Counted from the first letter of the stretch, positions 44,135 to 54,422 are shown. The stretch: 64,000 bases of DNA from Pseudomonas sp. B28(2017) (GCF_002113025.1 NZ_NEJH01000004.1:496001-560000), one strand, 5' to 3'. Program-made: numbers and translations. The notes: a model not told the origin generated them from the letters alone.

Positions 44135-44875
44135 TCAGCGCGCTCGCCACTCCCCCAAACGCCCCCGCAAACGGGCCGCGCACTGGCTGTGTAACTGGCT
44201 GACCCGCGATTCGCTGACCCCCAGGACCTCACCGATTTCCTTGAGGTTCAACTCTTCGTCGTAGTACAGCGCCAACACCAGTCGCTCACGCTCCGGCAAA
44301 TTGGCAATCGCATCCGCCAGCGCGGCCTGGAAGCGTTCATCTTCCAGATCGCGTGACGGCTCGAGATGAGCACTCGCGCCATCCTCGTGCAGCCCTTCGT
44401 GTTCGCCGTCCTGCAACAGATCGTCGAAACTGAATAACCGGCTGCCCAGGGTGTCGTTCAAAATTCCGTAGTAATCGTCGAGACTCAATTGGAGTTCGGC
44501 CGCAACTTCGTGATCTTTAGCGTCACGGCCGGTTTTCGCTTCAATCGAGCGAATCGCGTCGCTGACCATGCGCGTATTGCGGTGAACCGAACGTGGCGCC
44601 CAGTCCCCCTTGCGCACTTCATCGAGCATGGCGCCGCGGATTCGAATGCCCGCGTACGTCTCGAAACTGGCGCCTTTGCTGGCGTCGTATTTGGTCGACA
44701 CTTCAAGCAGGCCGATCATCCCGGCCTGGATCAGGTCTTCGACCTGGACACTGGCCGGCAAGCGCGCCAGCAAGTGGTAAGCAATGCGTTTAACCAGCGG
44801 CGCGTAACGCTCGATCAGCTCGTACTGCGAATCACGCGCCGATTTCTTATAGAGGTTGTAACCGCTTGCTGTCAT
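44135..44875 (-). CDS. fliA: Flagellar sigma factor FliA (sigma-28)
   Basis: 246-residue sigma-70 family factor for late flagellar genes. Region 2 has 'VEDLIQAGMIGLLEVSTKYDASKGASFETYAGIRIRGAMLDEVR', region 3 lies at about 95-150, and region 4 ends with the HTH 'LNLKEIGEVLGVSESRVSQLHSQ'. The ATG at 44875 overlaps the fleN stop by 4 nt. Confidence 0.97.
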   Translation of the reverse strand: MTASGYNLYKKSARDSQYELIERYAPLVKRIAYHLLARLPASVQVEDLIQAGMIGLLEVSTKYDASKGASFETYAGIRIRGAMLDEVRKGDWAPRSVHRNTRMVSDAIRSIEAKTGRDAKDHEVAAELQLSLDDYYGILNDTLGSRLFSFDDLLQDGEHEGLHEDGASAHLEPSRDLEDERFQAALADAIANLPERERLVLALYYDEELNLKEIGEVLGVSESRVSQLHSQCAARLRGRLGEWRAR

Positions 44876-45702
44876 AACACGGGTCCTGCTGTTTGCTGCA
44901 CGAGGCGCTCGACGAAAAACTCCAGGTGCCCGCGCGGATTGGCAGGCAGAGGCCAGGTATCGACTTTCTGCGCGATGGCCTTGAACGCCAGCGAGCACTT
45001 GGAACGCGGGAAAGCCTCGTAGACGGCACGCTGTTTCTGCACAGCCTTGCGCACGCTTTCGTCGTAGGGCACAGCGCCGACGTATTGCAGGGCGACGTCG
45101 AGGAAGCGATCCGTGACCTTGGTCAACTTGGCGAACAGGTTGCGCCCTTCCTGCGGGCTCTGGGCCATGTTGGCCAGGACGCGGAAGCGGTTCATGCCGT
45201 AGTCGCGATTGAGCAACTTGATCAAGGCGTAGGCATCGGTAATCGAGGTCGGCTCGTCACACACCACCAGCAGCACTTCCTGGGCTGCGCGAACGAAACT
45301 GACTACCGAGTCACCAATGCCCGCAGCAGTGTCGATCACCAATACGTCGAGGTTGTCGCCAATATCACTGAAGGCCTGGATCAGGCCGGCGTGTTGCGCA
45401 GGGCTCAGATGCACCATGCTCTGAGTGCCGGATGCGGCCGGAACGATACGGATGCCGCCGGGGCCCTGCAGCAGTACGTCGCGCAGTTCACAGCGGCCCT
45501 CGATGACGTCGGCCAGGGTACGTTTGGGTGTCAGCCCCAGCAGAACATCGACGTTCGCCAGTCCCAGGTCGGCGTCCAACAACATGACGCGCCGGCCAAG
45601 CTCAGCCAGAGCCAGGGACAAGTTCACTGACACATTAGTTTTCCCGACGCCACCTTTGCCGCCGGTCACCGCAATCACCTGTACGGGATGCATGCTGCCC
45701 AT
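44872..45702 (-). CDS. fleN: Flagellar number regulator FleN (FlhG)
   Basis: 276-residue MinD/ParA-type ATPase. The deviant Walker A is GGKGGVGKT (residues 14-22); 'MLLDADLGLANVDVLLGL' and 'VLVIDTAAGIGDSVV' complete the site, and the C-terminus has the amphipathic membrane-targeting type region. It antagonises FleQ and, with FlhF, keeps the number of polar flagella at one or a few. It lies 116 nt after flhF and overlaps fliA by 4 nt. Confidence 0.97.
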   Translation of the reverse strand: MGSMHPVQVIAVTGGKGGVGKTNVSVNLSLALAELGRRVMLLDADLGLANVDVLLGLTPKRTLADVIEGRCELRDVLLQGPGGIRIVPAASGTQSMVHLSPAQHAGLIQAFSDIGDNLDVLVIDTAAGIGDSVVSFVRAAQEVLLVVCDEPTSITDAYALIKLLNRDYGMNRFRVLANMAQSPQEGRNLFAKLTKVTDRFLDVALQYVGAVPYDESVRKAVQKQRAVYEAFPRSKCSLAFKAIAQKVDTWPLPANPRGHLEFFVERLVQQTAGPVL

Positions 45703-45818
45703 GTTATTTCTTTACCTTGTCTTGCATAGACGGAGGCCACATTACTGGCTGCGCGTTCGCAATCGGAACAATGCATGGCAGACCATCGATGTAGGTACAA
45801 AAACTGTTCATTACTACC

Positions 45819-47153
45819 TTAGCCAACCTGCTTGGTTTGGCTGTGGTAAATATCAGCGAACATGTCAGCCATGGCTTCTTCGCTGGGTTCTTCCTGCATT
45901 TGCACGCTGACGGCGCGACTGACCAACTGATGACGGCGCGGCAGATGCAAATCATCCGGGATCCGCGGGCCATCGGTCAGGTAGGCCACGGGTAACTCAT
46001 GACTGATGGCCAGGCTCAACACCTCGCCCAGGCTTGCCGTCTCATCCAGTTTAGTCAGGATGCAGCCAGCTAGCCCGCAACGCTTGTAACTGTGGTAGGC
46101 GGCCGTTAGAACCTGTTTCTGGCTGGTGGTTGCCAGAACCAGATAATTTTTTGAACGGATGCCACGACCGGCCAGGCTTTCGAGCTGCATGCGCAGGACC
46201 GGGTCGCTGGCCTGCAGTCCCGCGGTATCGATCAGCACCACGCGCTTGCGCAGCAAGGGCTCCAGCGCCTGCACCAGGGACTGGCCCGGATCGACGTGGG
46301 TCACCGACACATTGAGAATGCGCCCCAGGGTCTTGAGCTGCTCCTGGGCACCGATGCGGAAGCTGTCCATGCTCACCAGTGCAATGTTCTGTGCGCCGTA
46401 CTTGAGCACGTAACGGGCAGCCAGCTTGGCCAGAGTGGTGGTCTTGCCCATGCCGGCAGGGCCGACCATGGCGATCACTCCGCCCTCCTCCAGTGGCTCG
46501 ACGTCCGGGGTAACGATCATGCGCGCCAGGTGCGCCAGCAACATGCGCCAAGCCTGACGAGGCTCTTCGATTTCCGTGATCATTGCCAGCAGGTCGCGCG
46601 ACAGCGGGCCAGACAGGCCGATGCGTTGCAGGCGCCGCCAGAGGTTGGCCTGGTCCGGACGGCTGCCTTGCAGCTGATTCCAGGCCAGCGAGCCAAGCTG
46701 CACTTCCATGAGTTCACGCAGGCTGTTGAGCTCGAAACGCATCGAGTCGAACGCGCGCGGGTCTACGCCACCGGCCGCTGGCGCAGCGGCCGGTGCAGGG
46801 CGACGGGGTTCGGCGTACGTCGGCTCGATCAGCGGCTCGGCGGCGGTCAACGGCAAGCCGGCGAACAACTGACGGTTAGTGCTATTGTCGCCCTCGCCCT
46901 CGCCCTCGCCACGCAGGCTCAGTTCGGCCTGGGCGGTGACGATCCGCGACTGAGTCTTGCGCAGCTCGTCTTCGAGCTCCATGTTCGGAACACGCGGCGC
47001 CAGCGCCGACAACTTGTAATCCAGCGCAGCCGTCAACTCGACACCCCCGGCGATCCGGCGGTTGCCAATAATGGCAGCATCAGCGCCCAGCTCATCGCGA
47101 ACCAGCTTCATGGCCTGACGCATATCGGCGGCGAAAAAACGCTTAACTTGCAT
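45819..47153 (-). CDS. flhF: Flagellar placement GTPase FlhF
   Basis: 444-residue SRP-type GTPase. A basic N-terminal region (MQVKRFFAADMRQAMKLV) is followed by a low-complexity linker with GEGEGEGD (about 82-89) and by the NG domain with P-loop GPAGMGKTTT (231-240), 'LVSMDSFRIGAQEQL', 'LIDTAGL' and 'TKLDETASLGEVL'. It sets the polar site of flagellar assembly. It lies 11 nt after flhA. Confidence 0.97.
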   Translation of the reverse strand: MQVKRFFAADMRQAMKLVRDELGADAAIIGNRRIAGGVELTAALDYKLSALAPRVPNMELEDELRKTQSRIVTAQAELSLRGEGEGEGDNSTNRQLFAGLPLTAAEPLIEPTYAEPRRPAPAAAPAAGGVDPRAFDSMRFELNSLRELMEVQLGSLAWNQLQGSRPDQANLWRRLQRIGLSGPLSRDLLAMITEIEEPRQAWRMLLAHLARMIVTPDVEPLEEGGVIAMVGPAGMGKTTTLAKLAARYVLKYGAQNIALVSMDSFRIGAQEQLKTLGRILNVSVTHVDPGQSLVQALEPLLRKRVVLIDTAGLQASDPVLRMQLESLAGRGIRSKNYLVLATTSQKQVLTAAYHSYKRCGLAGCILTKLDETASLGEVLSLAISHELPVAYLTDGPRIPDDLHLPRRHQLVSRAVSVQMQEEPSEEAMADMFADIYHSQTKQVG

Positions 47154-47164
47154 AAACCACTACC

Positions 47165-49294
47165 TCAGCCGTTGGGCCCTACTGTCGCAACGATGGTCAC
47201 TTGCTTGTTGTCAGGAATTTCCTGGTAAGCCAACACGTGCAAACCCGGGACTGCGAGTCGGCCAAATCGCGAGAGCATCGCGCGAACCGGACCGGCCACC
47301 AGCAGAATCACCGGCTGACCTTGCATCTCCTGACGCTGCGCCGCGTCGATCAACGAGCGTTGCAACTTCTCCGCCATGCTTGGCTCCAGCAGAACGCCCT
47401 CTTCCGAGCCTTGTCCTGCCTTCTGCAGACTATTGAGCAATATCTGTTCCAACCTTGGCTCCAGCGTGATGACTGGCAGCTGCGACTCAGTGCCTACAAT
47501 GCTTTGCACGATTGCGCGGGATACGCCAACACGCACGGCAGCCACCAGCGCGGCGGTATCTTGACTCTTGGCGGCATTGTTGGCGATGGCCTCGGCAATG
47601 CTGCGGATATCGCGAACAGGCACTTGTTCGGCCAACAGCGCTTGCAGCACCTTGAGCAGCTGCGACAGCGAAACCACGCCCGGCACCAGCTCCTCGGCCA
47701 GTTTCGGCGAGCTTTTGCCCAGCAATTGCATGAGTTGCTGCACTTCTTCGTGACCGATCAGCTCACTGGAATGCTTGTAGAGTATCTGGTTCAAGTGGGT
47801 AGCCACTACTGTACTGGCATCGACCACCGTATAACCGAGGGATTGCGCCTGGGCGCGCTGGCTGATTTCAATCCAGACCGCCTCCAGGCCGAAAGCCGGA
47901 TCTTTGGCGGTGATGCCGTTGAGCGTACCGTAGACCTGCCCCGGATTGATCGCCAGCTCGCGATCCGGGTAAATCTCCGCCTCGGCCAGGATCACCCCCA
48001 TGAGGGTCAGGCGATAGGCACTTGGCGCCAGGTCAAGGTTGTCGCGGATATGCACGGTCGGCATCAGGAAGCCGAGATCCTGGGACAGTTTCTTGCGCAC
48101 CCCCTTGATCCGCGCGAGCAACTGGCCACCCTGGTTGCGGTCCACCAGCGGAATCAGGCGATAACCCACTTCCAGGCCGATCATGTCGATGGGCGTCACA
48201 TCATCCCAGCCAAGTTCCTTGGTCTCCTGGGCGCGGGCCGGCGACGGCAGCAGCTCCTGCTGGCGCTTGACCTCCTGCAGGGCCTGAACCCTGGCGACGT
48301 TCTGTTTTTTCCAGAACAGGTATGCGCCGCCGGCCGCCAGGGCCGCCATGCTCAGGAACGAGAAGTGCGGCATGCCGGGCACCAGGCCCATGACCGCCAT
48401 CAAGCCCGCCGCCACCGCCAGCGCCTTGGGCGAGGCGAACATCTGGCGATTGATTTGCTTGCCCATGTCTTCCGAGCCGGAAGCACGGGTCACCATGATC
48501 GCTGCCGCTGTCGATAACAACAGTGATGGCAATTGCGCCACCAAACCGTCACCGATGGTCAACAGCGCATACACCTTGCCGGCGTCGGCGAAGTTCATGT
48601 TGTGCTGGAAGATACCGACCGCCATACCGCCGATCAGGTTGATGAACAGGATCAACAGGCCCGCAATGGCGTCACCCCGGACGAATTTGCTGGCACCATC
48701 CATGGAGCCGTAGAACTCGGCTTCCTGGGCCACTTCCGAGCGGCGAGCCTTGGCCTGGGCCTGATCGATCAGACCGGCGTTGAGGTCGGCGTCGATCGCC
48801 ATTTGCTTGCCGGGCATCGCATCGAGGGTGAAACGCGCGCTTACCTCGGAAATCCGCCCCGCACCCTTGGTCACCACGACGAAGTTGATGATCATCAAAA
48901 TCGCGAAAACCACGATACCGACCACGTAGTTACCGCCGATCACCACCTCACCGAACGCCTGGATCACCTTACCGGCCGCCGCATGACCGTCCTGGCCGTG
49001 GAGCATCACCACCCGCGTGGAGGCCACGTTCAACGCCAGGCGCAACAGCGTCGCCACCAGCAGAATGGTCGGGAACACCGCGAAATCCAGCGGGCGCAAG
49101 GCGTAGACGCACACCAGCAGCACAACGATCGACAGCGCAATGTTGAAGGTGAAGAACACGTCCAGCAGGAACGGCGGCACCGGCAGCATCATCATCGCCA
49201 GCATGATCAGCAGCAACAGCGGCACGCCCAGATTGCCTCGACTGAGGTCGGCAATGTTGCTGCGGGCAGCGTTGATTAACTGAGAGCGATCCAC
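47165..49294 (-). CDS. flhA: Flagellar export gate protein FlhA
   Basis: 709-residue protein with eight membrane helices (about 20-320) and a large cytoplasmic C-domain (about 350-700) that forms the nonameric ring for substrate-chaperone docking. 'RFTLDAMPGKQMAIDADLNAGLI' is the conserved FHIPEP-type loop. The start is GTG at 49294, with GGGGA 7 nt upstream. A sigma-54-type promoter match lies at 49356-49371. Confidence 0.97.
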   Translation of the reverse strand: MDRSQLINAARSNIADLSRGNLGVPLLLLIMLAMMMLPVPPFLLDVFFTFNIALSIVVLLVCVYALRPLDFAVFPTILLVATLLRLALNVASTRVVMLHGQDGHAAAGKVIQAFGEVVIGGNYVVGIVVFAILMIINFVVVTKGAGRISEVSARFTLDAMPGKQMAIDADLNAGLIDQAQAKARRSEVAQEAEFYGSMDGASKFVRGDAIAGLLILFINLIGGMAVGIFQHNMNFADAGKVYALLTIGDGLVAQLPSLLLSTAAAIMVTRASGSEDMGKQINRQMFASPKALAVAAGLMAVMGLVPGMPHFSFLSMAALAAGGAYLFWKKQNVARVQALQEVKRQQELLPSPARAQETKELGWDDVTPIDMIGLEVGYRLIPLVDRNQGGQLLARIKGVRKKLSQDLGFLMPTVHIRDNLDLAPSAYRLTLMGVILAEAEIYPDRELAINPGQVYGTLNGITAKDPAFGLEAVWIEISQRAQAQSLGYTVVDASTVVATHLNQILYKHSSELIGHEEVQQLMQLLGKSSPKLAEELVPGVVSLSQLLKVLQALLAEQVPVRDIRSIAEAIANNAAKSQDTAALVAAVRVGVSRAIVQSIVGTESQLPVITLEPRLEQILLNSLQKAGQGSEEGVLLEPSMAEKLQRSLIDAAQRQEMQGQPVILLVAGPVRAMLSRFGRLAVPGLHVLAYQEIPDNKQVTIVATVGPNG

Positions 49295-49355
49295 CGGTTT
49301 TCCCCGTTTCTTTAAAGCAAACTTTTGACGCCTGAAGCGGGCGCAGAGCGGCTAC

Positions 49356-49371
49356 TGCAAGAAGCTTTCCA
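49356..49371 (-). promoter_or_regulatory. Sigma-54-type promoter for flhA
   Basis: Minus-strand TGGAAA-GCTTC-TTGCA has the GG and GC dinucleotides exactly 12 nt apart, against the consensus TGGCAC-N5-TTGCW. It lies 62 nt before the flhA start. It is weaker than the two other sites here (C-to-A changes in the -24 box) but in the expected place, since flhA is sigma-54-dependent in P. aeruginosa. Confidence 0.65.
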
Positions 49372-49425
49372 ACTTTTGCAAAGGCAGGGAACAGACGGGT
49401 TTACCGAGGTATTTTTTGCGCCCTT

Positions 49426-49515
49426 CGTGGGAGCGAGCCTGCTCGCGAAGGCGGCGTGCCAGTCGACACACATCGTGCCTGTGCCGGCGCTATCGCGAGC
49501 AGGCACGCTCCCACA
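49426..49515. repeat. REPIN between flhB and flhA
   Basis: 90-nt inverted REP pair (49426-49449 and 49492-49515). The right arm reads GCAGGCACGCTCCCACA, with A in place of T, so its hairpin is imperfect. It lies 16 nt after the flhB stop, upstream of the flhA promoter. Confidence 0.92.
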
Positions 49516-49531
49516 CCGATCGATATTGAAC

Positions 49532-50671
49532 TCAGGAATCGCGGCGCAAATCCGGCGGAATCGGCAGATCATCCTTGAGCGGATCCGGTCGCTTGCCCTT
49601 GCCCGCCCTGTACTGGCGAATCTGATAGACGTAAGCCAATACCTGCGCTACCGCCAGATAGAGCCCGCCGGGAATTTCCTGCTCCAGCTCAGTGGAGTAG
49701 TAGATCGAGCGCGCCAGCGCCGGGGACTCCAGCAACAGGATCTCGTTGGCCGCCGCGATCTCACGGATCTTCAAGGCCAGGAAGTCGGTTCCCTTGGCCA
49801 GCAATACCGGCGCATTACCCTTTTCGGGGTCGTACTTGAGCGCCACGGCGTAATGCGTCGGGTTGGTGATGACCACGTCGGCCTCGGGAATGGCGGCCAT
49901 CATCCGCCGCTGGGACATTTCGCGCTGAAGCTGTCGAATCCGCTGCTTGACCTCCGGCCGCCCCTCTTGATCCTTGTGCTCGTCACGTACTTCCTGCTTG
50001 GTCATCAGCAGCTTTTTGTGGCTTTCCCAGAGCTGCACCGGTACGTCCACCATAGCGATGAGGATCAGCCCGCACGCCATCCACAAGGTGCTCCAGCCCA
50101 CGACTTGCAGGCTGTGAATGATGGCCATGTCCAAGGGTTCATGGGCGATACGCAGCAGGTCATCGATGTCCGACGACAACACTGCCAGCGCCACGAACAG
50201 AATGATGATGAACTTGGCCAGGGCCTTGAGCAGTTCGACCAGCGACTTGGTCGAGAACATGCGCTTGAGCCCGGGACCGGGGTTCAAGCGGCTGAATTTG
50301 GGCGCCATGGAGCTCGCCGCGAACAGCCACCCCCCCAGGGAAATCGGACCGATGATGGCGGCCAGCACCAACGTGATCATCACTGGCTGGATCGACCAAA
50401 GGGCAATTTGCCCCGAGCGCATCAAGTAGGTGGCCATGGAGCGCTGATCCAGGATCACCTCTCGCGGCAGCGAGAAGTTGATGCGCATCAGCTCCATCAT
50501 GTCCTGCGCCATGGCGCCGCCAAAAATCAACAACGCCGAGGCACCGACCAGCATGATCGCCAGGGTGTTGAGTTCCTTGGACCGGGCTACCTCGCCCTTT
50601 TCACGGGAGTCCTGCTTGCGTTTCTCCGTGGGGTCTTCTGTTTTGTCCTGACCGCTTTCGCTCTCAGCCAT
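49532..50671 (-). CDS. flhB: Flagellar export switch protein FlhB
   Basis: 379-residue protein with four membrane helices (about 32-210) and a cytoplasmic domain with the autocleavage motif N270-P271-T272-H273 followed by YAVALKYD. Cleavage there, driven by FliK, switches export from rod/hook to filament proteins. It begins 3 nt after fliR and ends the fliL-flhB unit. A free-standing homologue of its C-terminal part is at 34315. Confidence 0.98.
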   Translation of the reverse strand: MAESESGQDKTEDPTEKRKQDSREKGEVARSKELNTLAIMLVGASALLIFGGAMAQDMMELMRINFSLPREVILDQRSMATYLMRSGQIALWSIQPVMITLVLAAIIGPISLGGWLFAASSMAPKFSRLNPGPGLKRMFSTKSLVELLKALAKFIIILFVALAVLSSDIDDLLRIAHEPLDMAIIHSLQVVGWSTLWMACGLILIAMVDVPVQLWESHKKLLMTKQEVRDEHKDQEGRPEVKQRIRQLQREMSQRRMMAAIPEADVVITNPTHYAVALKYDPEKGNAPVLLAKGTDFLALKIREIAAANEILLLESPALARSIYYSTELEQEIPGGLYLAVAQVLAYVYQIRQYRAGKGKRPDPLKDDLPIPPDLRRDS

Positions 50672-50674
50672 GAC

Positions 50675-51457
50675 TCAGCTCGCCCGTGCCATTTCGCGTA
50701 ACAACTGCAGGGCCTCGGAGGCCAGCGGCTGATACTGATTGAGAATGTCCGCCAGCCCGACCCAGACGATAAACAGCCCAAGCACCAGGATCAGCGGAAA
50801 GCCGACAGAGAAAATGTTCAGCTGCGGCGCCGCCCGGGTCATGACACCAAACGCGATGTTGACCACCAGCAGCGCAGTGATCGCCGGCAACACCAGCAAC
50901 AATGCCGATCCGAGTACCCAGCCGAGCTTGCCGGCCAGTTCCCAGTAGTGATTGACCATCAGGCCACCACCCACCGGCAACGTGGTGAAGCTTTCGGTGA
51001 GGATCTCGAACACCACCAGATGTCCGTTCATGGACAGGAACAGCAGCGTCACCAGCATGGTGAAAAACTGCCCGATCACCGCCGTCGATACGCCGTTGGC
51101 CGGGTCGATCATCGAGGCGAAGCCCATGCCCATTTGTATAGCGACGATCTGCCCGGCCACCACAAAGGCCTGAAAGAACAGCTGCAAGGAAAAGCCCATC
51201 ACCGCACCGATGAGGATCTGCTCGGCGATCAGCAGCAACCCGCTAAGGTCCAGGGGATTCACCGGGGGCATCGGTGGCAGGCCCGGCGCGATGACCACAG
51301 TAATGGCCAAGGCGAAATACAGGCGGATACGCCGAGGCAGCAGGGTCGTACCGAACACCGGCATGACCATCAGCAAGGAGCCGACGCGAAACAGCGGCAA
51401 CATGAACGTCGCCACCCAGGTGCTGATCTGCGTATCGGTCAGCGCAAGCAGTGACAT
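50675..51457 (-). CDS. fliR: Flagellar export protein FliR
   Basis: 260-residue membrane protein of the export gate core (FliP5-FliQ4-FliR1). It has six hydrophobic segments; 'VGSLLMVMPVFGTTLLPRRIRLYFALAITVV' and 'GFASMIDPANGVSTAVIGQFFTML' are family hallmarks. It lies 3 nt after fliQ and 3 nt before flhB. Confidence 0.97.
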   Translation of the reverse strand: MSLLALTDTQISTWVATFMLPLFRVGSLLMVMPVFGTTLLPRRIRLYFALAITVVIAPGLPPMPPVNPLDLSGLLLIAEQILIGAVMGFSLQLFFQAFVVAGQIVAIQMGMGFASMIDPANGVSTAVIGQFFTMLVTLLFLSMNGHLVVFEILTESFTTLPVGGGLMVNHYWELAGKLGWVLGSALLLVLPAITALLVVNIAFGVMTRAAPQLNIFSVGFPLILVLGLFIVWVGLADILNQYQPLASEALQLLREMARAS

Positions 51458-51460
51458 GGT

Positions 51461-51730
51461 CTAGCCGATGACCTGAGGAATGCTGCCGTACAGCTGCAGG
51501 ATGTAATCCATGAAAGTCTGCACCAGCCACGGACCGCCGACGATCAGCGTCACCAGCATTACCAGCAGGCGCGGCAAAAAGCTCAGGGTCTGTTCGTTGA
51601 TCTGGGTGGCGGCCTGGAACATCGCCACCAGCAGGCCCACCAGCAGGCTCGGAATCACCAGCACGGCGACCATCATGGTGGTCAACCACAGGGCTTCGCG
51701 AAAAATGTCTACGGCGACTTCAGGGGTCAT
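51461..51730 (-). CDS. fliQ: Flagellar export protein FliQ
   Basis: 89-residue protein with two membrane helices, part of the export gate. The sequence [20 protein letters not shown] and '[20 protein letters not shown]' are typical. It overlaps fliP by 4 nt (ATGA). Confidence 0.97.
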   Translation of the reverse strand: MTPEVAVDIFREALWLTTMMVAVLVIPSLLVGLLVAMFQAATQINEQTLSFLPRLLVMLVTLIVGGPWLVQTFMDYILQLYGSIPQVIG

Positions 51731-52485
51731 GGCGATACACCACCGAAACTGCTGGCCAGGGTGCCGATGATCAGCGCCCAGCCATCCACCAGCACGAACA
51801 ACATGATTTTGAACGGCAGGGAAATGATCAGCGGCGACAGCATCATCATACCCATGGCCATCAACACACTGGCTACGACCAGGTCGATGATCAGGAACGG
51901 AATGAAGATCATGAAACCGATCTGGAACGCGGTTTTCAGCTCGGAGGTCACGAAGGCCGGTACCAGGATGGTCAGCGGCGCCTGATCCGGCGTCGCGATG
52001 TCAGTGCGCTTGGACAGGCGCATGAACAATTCCAGATCGCTGGTGCGGGTCTGGGCGAGCATGAAATTCTTGATCGGCACCTGCGCCTTGGCGACTGCAT
52101 CCTGGGCCGTCAGTTTTTCCGCCAGATACGGCTGCAAGGCGTCCTGATTCACCCGGTCGAACACCGGCGCCATGATGAACAGGGTCAGGAACAGCGCCAT
52201 GCCGGTGAGGATCTGGTTCGACGGTGTCTGCTGCAGGCCCAGGGCCTGGCGCAGGATCGAGAAGACAATGATGATCCGGGTGAAGCTGGTCATCAGCATG
52301 ACAAACGCCGGGATAAAACTCAGCGCGGTCATGATCAGCAGGATTTGCAGGCTGACCGAGTATTCCTGCGCACCCTGCGCATTGGTGCCCAAGGTGATGG
52401 CCGGGATCGACAGCGGATCGGCGGCGAATGCCAGCGGCGAGGCCAGCATCAGGGTCAGCGTCAAGACGATGCGAAGCGCACCCAT
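51727..52485 (-). CDS. fliP: Flagellar export protein FliP
   Basis: 252-residue export gate protein. A cleavable signal sequence (1-21, SPLAFA) is followed by four helices, with '[29 protein letters not shown]' and '[22 protein letters not shown]'. The start shares one base with the fliO stop (TAATG). Confidence 0.97.
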   Translation of the reverse strand: MGALRIVLTLTLMLASPLAFAADPLSIPAITLGTNAQGAQEYSVSLQILLIMTALSFIPAFVMLMTSFTRIIIVFSILRQALGLQQTPSNQILTGMALFLTLFIMAPVFDRVNQDALQPYLAEKLTAQDAVAKAQVPIKNFMLAQTRTSDLELFMRLSKRTDIATPDQAPLTILVPAFVTSELKTAFQIGFMIFIPFLIIDLVVASVLMAMGMMMLSPLIISLPFKIMLFVLVDGWALIIGTLASSFGGVSP

Positions 52486-52940
52486 TACTTCTTATCCTTC
52501 TGATCTTTACCCAGCATCTCCAACAGGCGCTGGGCAAATTCCGGCGTCGGCTTCTCGGTACTCGGCACTTGCACCGGCTCCTTGAGAACGTGCAGCGCAG
52601 TAATGTTGCCGGGACTCAGGCCCAACAGAATCTGCTCGTTGCCGACCTGCACCAACATCAGCCGGTCGCGAGGTCCCAGTGCGCGAGAGCCGACAATGTC
52701 GATCACCTGCCCCTTGCCAGCCGGACCGGCCTGCTGGACCCGACGCAGCAACCAGGCGAGGAGGAAGATCAGCCCCAGCACCAGCAGCAAACCGAACACC
52801 AGTTGCGTCAGTTGGCCGGCCACACCACTGCTCACCGCTGGCGCAGCAGCCGTGGTCGCCGCTGCAGCCGACTCGGCCGCCAACACGCGGGACGGCATGA
52901 CCAGCGCGCCCCCCAGCAAAGCCCCCAGAAGCTTTTTCAC
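52485..52940 (-). CDS. fliO: Flagellar assembly protein FliO
   Basis: 151-residue protein that helps assemble the FliP ring. It has a signal-like N-terminus (to about residue 22), one membrane helix (about 47-66) and a small cytoplasmic domain ('[22 protein letters not shown]'). It starts with GTG at 52940, directly abutting the TGA of fliN. Confidence 0.94.
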   Translation of the reverse strand: MKKLLGALLGGALVMPSRVLAAESAAAATTAAAPAVSSGVAGQLTQLVFGLLLVLGLIFLLAWLLRRVQQAGPAGKGQVIDIVGSRALGPRDRLMLVQVGNEQILLGLSPGNITALHVLKEPVQVPSTEKPTPEFAQRLLEMLGKDQKDKK

Positions 52941-53387
52941 TCAGCGCAGCTTCTTGATGCGTTCGCTTGGGCTGATCACGTCCGTCAGGCGGATGCCGAA
53001 CTTCTCGTTGACCACCACCACTTCGCCGTGGGCGATGAGCGTGCCATTGACCAGCACGTCCAGCGGCTCGCCGGCCAGGCGATCAAGCTCGATCACCGAA
53101 CCCTGGTTCAGTTGCAGCAGGTTGCGGATGTTGATGTCGGTACTGCCCACCTCCATGGAAATCGACACCGGGATATCGAGGATCACATCCAGGTTCGGGC
53201 CTTCGAGGCTCACCGGATCGTTGTTTTTCGGCACGCTGCCAAACTCTTCCATTGGCAGGCGGTTGGACGCGGAGCTGCCGGAATCGGCGGCCAGCAAGGC
53301 GTCGATATCGGCCTGCCCGGCATCCCCGGTTTCTTCAAGGGCCGCGGCCCACTCATCGGCCAGAGCCTGGTCGTCTTGGGTGTTCAT
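52941..53387 (-). CDS. fliN: Flagellar motor switch protein FliN
   Basis: 148-residue C-ring protein. An acidic N-terminal region (about 1-60) precedes the SpoA domain (about 65-145: 'VILDIPVSISMEVGSTDINIRNLLQLNQGSVIELDRLAGEPLDVLVNG'). The start is ATG 53387 with GAGGA upstream. It lies 66 nt after fliM. Confidence 0.96.
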   Translation of the reverse strand: MNTQDDQALADEWAAALEETGDAGQADIDALLAADSGSSASNRLPMEEFGSVPKNNDPVSLEGPNLDVILDIPVSISMEVGSTDINIRNLLQLNQGSVIELDRLAGEPLDVLVNGTLIAHGEVVVVNEKFGIRLTDVISPSERIKKLR

Positions 53388-53453
53388 ATCGTCAGTGTCC
53401 TCGGCGAGCAAAAGTTCAGAATTCGGTAATTCGCGAATGGGTACGAGCGCCGG

Positions 53454-54422
53454 TCAACGGCGCTCGATCGGCTCGATCACTTGCAACGCCAGGTTGCCCT
53501 TGTGCGAGCCCATCTTGACCTTGAAGGCCGGCACGCCATTGGCGCGCATGATCATTTCTTCCGGCATCTCGACCGGGATCACATCCCCCGGCTGCATGTG
53601 CAGGATGTCGCGCAGGCGCAACTGACGACGAGCCACCGTTGCGCCGATCGGCACGTCGACGTCCAGCACGTCCTGGCGCAGGGCGTTGACCCAGCGCTCG
53701 TCCTGATCATCGAGATCCGACTGGAAGCCGGCGTCGAGCATTTCGCGCACTGGCTCGATCATCGAGTACGGCATGGTCACGTGCAGGTCGCCGCCACCGC
53801 CATCAAGTTCGATGTGGAAGGTCGACACCACAATCGCCTCGCTCGGCCCGACGATGTTGGCCATGGCCGGGTTCACTTCCGAGTTGATGTACTCGAAGTT
53901 GACTTCCATGATCGCCTGCCAGGCTTCCTTCAAATCGACGAACGCCTGCTCCAGCACCATGCGCACCACACGCAGCTCGGTCGGCGTGAATTCACGGCCT
54001 TCGATCTTGGCGTGCCGGCCGTCACCGCCGAAGAAGTTGTCCACCAGCTTGAACACCAGTTTGGCGTCGAGGATGAACAGCGCGGTGCCGCGCAGGGGTT
54101 TGATCTTGACCAGATTGAGGCTGGTCGGCACGTACAACGAGTGCACGTATTCGCCGAACTTCATCACCTGCACGCCGCCGACCGCCACGTCTGCCGAGCG
54201 ACGCAGCATGTTGAACATGCTGATGCGGGTATAGCGGGCGAAACGCTCGTTGATCATTTCCAGGGTCGGCATGCGTCCACGGACGATGCGATCCTGGCTG
54301 GTCAGGTCATAGCTTTTGACGCTGCCGGGTTCGGCAGCGTTTTCGGTCTGTACCAGACCATCGTCGACGCCATGCAACAGCGCGTCGATCTCATCCTGGG
54401 ACAGCAGGTCCTGCACGGCCAT
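53454..54422 (-). CDS. fliM: Flagellar motor switch protein FliM
   Basis: 322-residue C-ring protein. The N-terminal CheY-P binding peptide is LLSQDEIDALL (residues 5-15). The middle domain (about 45-230) with 'GGDGRHAKIEGREFTPTELRV' contacts FliG, and a C-terminal SpoA domain (about 245-320) contacts FliN. It lies 9 nt after fliL. Confidence 0.98.
   Translation of the reverse strand: MAVQDLLSQDEIDALLHGVDDGLVQTENAAEPGSVKSYDLTSQDRIVRGRMPTLEMINERFARYTRISMFNMLRRSADVAVGGVQVMKFGEYVHSLYVPTSLNLVKIKPLRGTALFILDAKLVFKLVDNFFGGDGRHAKIEGREFTPTELRVVRMVLEQAFVDLKEAWQAIMEVNFEYINSEVNPAMANIVGPSEAIVVSTFHIELDGGGGDLHVTMPYSMIEPVREMLDAGFQSDLDDQDERWVNALRQDVLDVDVPIGATVARRQLRLRDILHMQPGDVIPVEMPEEMIMRANGVPAFKVKMGSHKGNLALQVIEPIERR

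Noticed and set aside
49300..49320. Second sigma-54 candidate just before flhA (GGCGTC...TTTGCT on the minus strand)
   Set aside because: The GG and GC pairs are 14 nt apart instead of 12, so it cannot be a sigma-54 promoter; the site at 49356-49371 is better.
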